A stretch of 42,649 bases of DNA from the NCBI GenBank assembly GCA_902762655.1, contig CACWOZ010000016.1:1-42649 (forward strand), in the 5' to 3' direction. This DNA comes from an uncultured Bacteroidia bacterium. GTDB lineage: Bacteria > Bacteroidota > Bacteroidia > Bacteroidales > UBA932. This document shows positions 40,844 through 42,649 of the stretch, in pieces; positions within the stretch are counted from its first letter, which is position 1, and each line of letters begins with the position of its first letter. The position numbers were made by a program, and so were the translations under genes. The notes beneath the pieces were generated by a model. The model saw only the letters and a program-made list of their open reading frames with translations, searched no databases and was not told where the DNA came from.

Positions 40844-41568
40844 AGACGAGCTCTTTGAAATAATTATTTGTAAGACTCGATGGTAAGTATTAACTTTGCC
40901 TCTGCTATGAAAGTGAGTTATTCAGAAAACGATATTCGAGTTGCGGTAAAAGACAGTAAATCTATTGCAGGTGTCCTACGTCATTTAGGGTTACGCCCTG
41001 TTGGTGGGAACTACAAAACAATTCATCATCTCATTAAAGAATATGAGTTGGACACTTCGCATTTTACTGGACAAGGATGGAATGTCGGACTAAAATTCAA
41101 ACCCAAAACCGGGCTTTTGGATTCCGATATTTTCAAGATAGATTCCGACTATCGTTGTTCCTGGAGACTTAGAGAGCGTTATAAGAAGATTACCGGTATC
41201 CAATATTGCGAGAATTGTAATCTTTCAGAATGGCAGGGACAACCAATTCCATTGGAAATACATCATCTCAATGGGAATAATACGGACAATCGCTTAGAAA
41301 ATTTGAAATTGCTTTGTCCAAACTGCCACGCGCTAACAGATAATTATCGAGGAAGAGCACATTTGAGTGCACTCTCTGAAAAGAGAGATGTAGAATGCCG
41401 TAAATTCAAGGAAACCTTAACAGATAGAGCTGAAGGCAATCTTGAGCCAAGCCTCTGAAAAGAGGAAGGTGCAGAGACTAGACACGGCACACCTAAAGAG
41501 TAATGATCCATGGTGAAGGAATAGTCCGGACCACAAACAGAAATGGTGGCGAAAGCCATAGTGGTAAG
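40844..41568 (+). ncRNA. group I intron (IC3-like) in tRNA-Leu(UAA)
   Basis: A 725-nt self-splicing-type intron. P1 pairs the exon end GGGACUU with the guide GAGCUC (40848-40853), giving the required U-G at the 5' splice site. P3 is TGCCGT (41396-41401) with ACGGCA (41484-41489). P4 uses TCAAG with CTTGA. P6 is CCTC-TGAAAA-GAGG. P7 is GACTA (41476-41480) with TAGTC (41522-41526). P8 closes with CACC and GGTG. P9 ends in a GAAA tetraloop (TGGC-GAAA-GCCA). The last intron base is G (41568). The phrases GGCAATCTTGAGCCAAGCC and GGTGCAGAGACTAGACACGGC match the conserved core of the cyanobacterial tRNA-Leu intron. Length is more than double because of the inserted gene. Confidence 0.9.
40880..41458 (+). 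CDS. HNH homing endonuclease encoded in the group I intron
   Basis: A 192-residue protein. Residues 12-65 form a helical DNA-binding part (VLRHLGLRPVGGNYKTI; LDTSHFTGQGW) of a type common in phage and intron HNH enzymes. The HNH nuclease has CENC at 110-113, EIHHLNGNN with catalytic histidines at 128-129, NRLENL and CPNCH at 146-150, with the four cysteines as a zinc site. It would cut intronless tRNA-Leu genes and start intron homing. Codons from about residue 172 to the stop are also P3-P6 of the ribozyme. The A+T-rich composition contrasts with its surroundings. A second ATG at 40907 is a possible start. Confidence 0.88.
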   Translation: MVSINFASAMKVSYSENDIRVAVKDSKSIAGVLRHLGLRPVGGNYKTIHHLIKEYELDTSHFTGQGWNVGLKFKPKTGLLDSDIFKIDSDYRCSWRLRERYKKITGIQYCENCNLSEWQGQPIPLEIHHLNGNNTDNRLENLKLLCPNCHALTDNYRGRAHLSALSEKRDVECRKFKETLTDRAEGNLEPSL

Positions 41569-41623
41569 AAAATCCCTTGGCCCGAAACGGCCGTGCGGGT
41601 TCGATTCCCGCCCGGGGCACGAG

Positions 41624-41660
41624 AATACGCTTTCTAGATATCTGGAAGGCGTATTTTTAT
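41624..41660 (+). terminator. intrinsic terminator of tRNA-Leu
   Basis: AATACGC (41624-41630) pairs with GCGTATT (41649-41655), extended inwards by TTTC/GAA, and is followed by TTTTTATTT. It lies 5 nt after the tRNA. Confidence 0.85.
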
Positions 41661-41664
41661 TTAC

Positions 41665-41686
41665 TTGGCAAACATTTGGCAAACAT
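41665..41686 (+). repeat. tandem 11-bp direct repeat next to tRNA-Leu
   Basis: TTGGCAAACAT occurs twice without a gap (41665-41675 and 41676-41686). Short tandem sites beside a tRNA 3' end can be integrase arm sites or remnants of an integrated element; no integrase gene is seen in the window. Confidence 0.5.
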
Positions 41687-41861
41687 CGTTCTGTTATTTG
41701 TTTGCATCTTGTTGTCCACAAAAGGATCGTGGCTACGGAGCAGACGTAGCCATTGGAACAAACAATAGGAGGGGCGCTTTGTGCCCAGGAGTACGTAACC
41801 AAAGCGAGTGAGCGCAGCTTTAGCGGAGCGAACTGGCTTTGACCGCTTCCCTTATCATCGG
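41687..41861. other. gene-free stretch with several inverted repeats
   Basis: I see no credible gene between the tRNA terminator and the last gene. The stretch holds a perfect 8-bp stem (TGGCTACG-GAGCAGA-CGTAGCCA, 41730-41752), a small GGGC/GCCC hairpin near 41775 and a CAAAGC...GCTTTG inverted repeat (about 41802-41840) flanking a GCGAGTGAGCGC-type sequence. It may be debris of a mobile element or an intergenic repeat. Confidence 0.4.
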
Positions 41862-41869
41862 CAAAGTTA

Positions 41870-41919
41870 AATCGGCAGAAATGTTTAACTTTGTAATCGG
41901 CAGAAATGTTTAACTTTGT
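41870..41919 (+). repeat. 25-bp tandem duplication carrying promoter boxes
   Basis: 41870-41894 and 41895-41919 are identical 25-nt units. Each contains TAACTTTG (41886-41893 and 41911-41918), an exact TAnnTTTG box pointing at the CPBP gene. A reversed copy of the box (41862-41869) stands before the first unit and forms a 10-bp inverted repeat with it. Confidence 0.85.
41911..41918 (+). promoter_or_regulatory. -7 box for the CPBP gene, downstream copy
   Basis: TAACTTTG, exact TAnnTTTG, 30 nt before the ATG at 41949. The upstream copy at 41886-41893 could act as a second start site. Confidence 0.5.
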
Positions 41920-41948
41920 ATTTGATAAATCGAAATGTGAACAAGCAA

Positions 41949-42649
41949 ATGAATACCAAGAAACTGATTGTATTTCTCCTATGGGCGTTTGTCCCTATGG
42001 TGATTGTGGGATTGGTGATGCATTCCGGCGCGGCTAATCTCGGAGGCCAGAGTGACGACGTGATAGATTCCGCCCCTACCGCGGCATTGCGAGGACTTGT
42101 TTTCAGCGCCGGGGCTATGCTAATTCCCTTGTTGGCGGTCATCTTCACGCAGCTCATTTTCAAAGAACCGGTCCTGAAGGGACTGGGTATTTCCTTCAAG
42201 CTGAACCGCTGGTGGTGGATTGGCTGGCTGCTGATGCCGGTCATCGCACTTGCCGTATTGGGTGTGACGCTGCTGATGCCGGGGGCCAAATGGACGCCGG
42301 ACAGTGTGATGATGCAGCAGGCCATGCAGTCGATGCCGGAAGGAGTCGGCGTGTGGGGCGTCATCTGCATTTCTCTGCTCAGTGGACTGCTTATGGGAGT
42401 TACTCTCAATGCCTTTTTCGCCTTTGGCGAGGAGATTGCCTGGCGCGGCTTCCTGATGAAGGAGTTCAAGGGAAAGAAGTTCCTAACCGTAGCCCTGTGG
42501 ATTGGTGTCATCTGGGGCCTCTGGCACGCTCCGATCATCCTGAACGGGCACAACTATCCGCAGCATCCTGTGGCGGGTGTCTTCATGATGGTGGCATTTT
42601 GTCTGCTGCTTACCCCGATGCTGATGTATTTCCGCCAGAAAAGCGGTTC
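41949..42649 (+). CDS. CPBP family intramembrane metalloprotease, partial (runs off the window)
   Basis: The first 233 residues of a membrane protein with about six helices so far. The CPBP (Abi) motifs are EEIAWRGFL (EExxxR) and GLWHAP, with a further NGHNYP segment; these hold the glutamates and histidines of the glutamic/metal active site. Relatives include type II CAAX prenyl proteases and bacteriocin self-immunity proteins; in Bacteroidota the role is mostly unknown. An in-frame GTG at 41937 would add four residues. Two tandem promoter boxes lie upstream. Confidence 0.85.
   Translation, partial: MNTKKLIVFLLWAFVPMVIVGLVMHSGAANLGGQSDDVIDSAPTAALRGLVFSAGAMLIPLLAVIFTQLIFKEPVLKGLGISFKLNRWWWIGWLLMPVIALAVLGVTLLMPGAKWTPDSVMMQQAMQSMPEGVGVWGVICISLLSGLLMGVTLNAFFAFGEEIAWRGFLMKEFKGKKFLTVALWIGVIWGLWHAPIILNGHNYPQHPVAGVFMMVAFCLLLTPMLMYFRQKSG

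Larger units (their letters stand above)
40810..41619 (+). tRNA. trnL: tRNA-Leu(UAA), interrupted by a group I intron in the anticodon
   Basis: The exons are 40810-40843 (34 nt) and 41569-41619 (51 nt). Joined, they give an 85-nt class II tRNA. Acceptor GCCTTGG pairs with CCGGGGC (two G-U pairs); the D arm is GTGGAATGGTAGACAC; the anticodon stem AGGGA pairs with TCCCT around the loop CTTAAAA, anticodon UAA; the long variable arm is GGCC-CGAAAC-GGCC; the T arm is GCGGG-TTCGATT-CCCGC; discriminator A. CCA is not encoded. The intron lies between U34 and A35, the same position as the tRNA-Leu(UAA) intron of cyanobacteria and plastids. Reading straight on from the 5' exon would suggest anticodon UAG, but no 3' stem half follows there. 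Confidence 0.93.

Noticed and set aside
40836-40850. Reading tRNA-Leu as anticodon UAG with no intron
   Set aside because: After CTTAGA no TCCCT follows to close the anticodon stem; the matching half is at 41573, giving loop CTTAAAA and anticodon UAA.
41344-41802. A minus-strand frame with the peptide GRESNPHGRFGPRDF
   Set aside because: This is the translation of the tRNA-Leu 3' exon read backwards, a common annotation artefact, and it also crosses the intron core.
1-42649. CRISPR arrays, insertion sequences, prophage genes
   Set aside because: I found no regularly spaced repeats, no transposase or integrase and no phage structural genes in any frame. The 11-bp and 25-bp tandem repeats are only two units each without spacers.

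Overview
The window looks like a chromosomal segment of an uncultured Bacteroidales (Bacteroidota) bacterium. The evidence is the recurring Bacteroidota promoter pattern (TTTG or TTG, 19-20 nt, then TAnnTTTG), the near absence of Shine-Dalgarno sequences, the gene content (GH20 hexosaminidase, DUF3109, M16-like, U32, CPBP, short-chain ChrA pair) and a high share of G+C for the order. I cannot assign a family or genus from sequence alone.

Layout. At 1-200 the left edge carries what looks like the promoter and leader of an rRNA operon running leftwards out of the window. Then: a split chromate transporter and a GH20 hexosaminidase (229-3013); a leftward cyclophilin lipoprotein and a large tandem histidine phosphatase (3155-6320); a Wzx-like flippase (6459-7916); a leftward translation block tsf, rpsB, rpsI, rplM (8121-10999); a lone SdhC-like cytochrome b (11099-11791); pyrH-frr (11888-13176); lpxK and dus (13166-15149); an M24B aminopeptidase (15207-17000); a small membrane protein; a coiled-coil membrane protein plus hemW (17555-19557); DUF3109 and an M16-like protein without metal motif (19578-22696); a TPR protein and a U32 protein (22785-25543); a VapBC-type module and an unknown lipoprotein (25521-27419); ddl and PBP1A (27616-30976); topA and an Lrp regulator (31075-33882); ispD; the rod-shape operon mreBCD-mrdA-rodA (34637-40104); a nitroreductase; an interrupted tRNA-Leu; and a CPBP membrane protease running off the right edge.

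Most of the window is housekeeping: translation, envelope growth (lpxK, ddl, PBP1A, ispD, mreBCD-mrdA-rodA) and DNA topology. The accessory signal lies in a few places. The strongest is at 40810-41619: a tRNA-Leu(UAA) gene split between U34 and A35 of the anticodon by a 725-nt group I intron. The intron encodes an HNH homing endonuclease whose last codons are also the ribozyme core (P3-P6). The second is a pair of palindromic DNA elements lying in frame inside essential-type protein genes: a perfect 25-bp-arm inverted repeat in the U32 gene (25283-25374) and an imperfect one in hemW (18725-18792). These resemble in style the in-gene palindromic elements known from Rickettsia. Other points of interest are a fusion of two different histidine-phosphatase branches, a metal-site-less M16 protein, an SdhC with no SdhA/B beside it, several promoters that place transcription start almost on the start codon, and a 25-bp tandem duplication of promoter DNA before the last gene.
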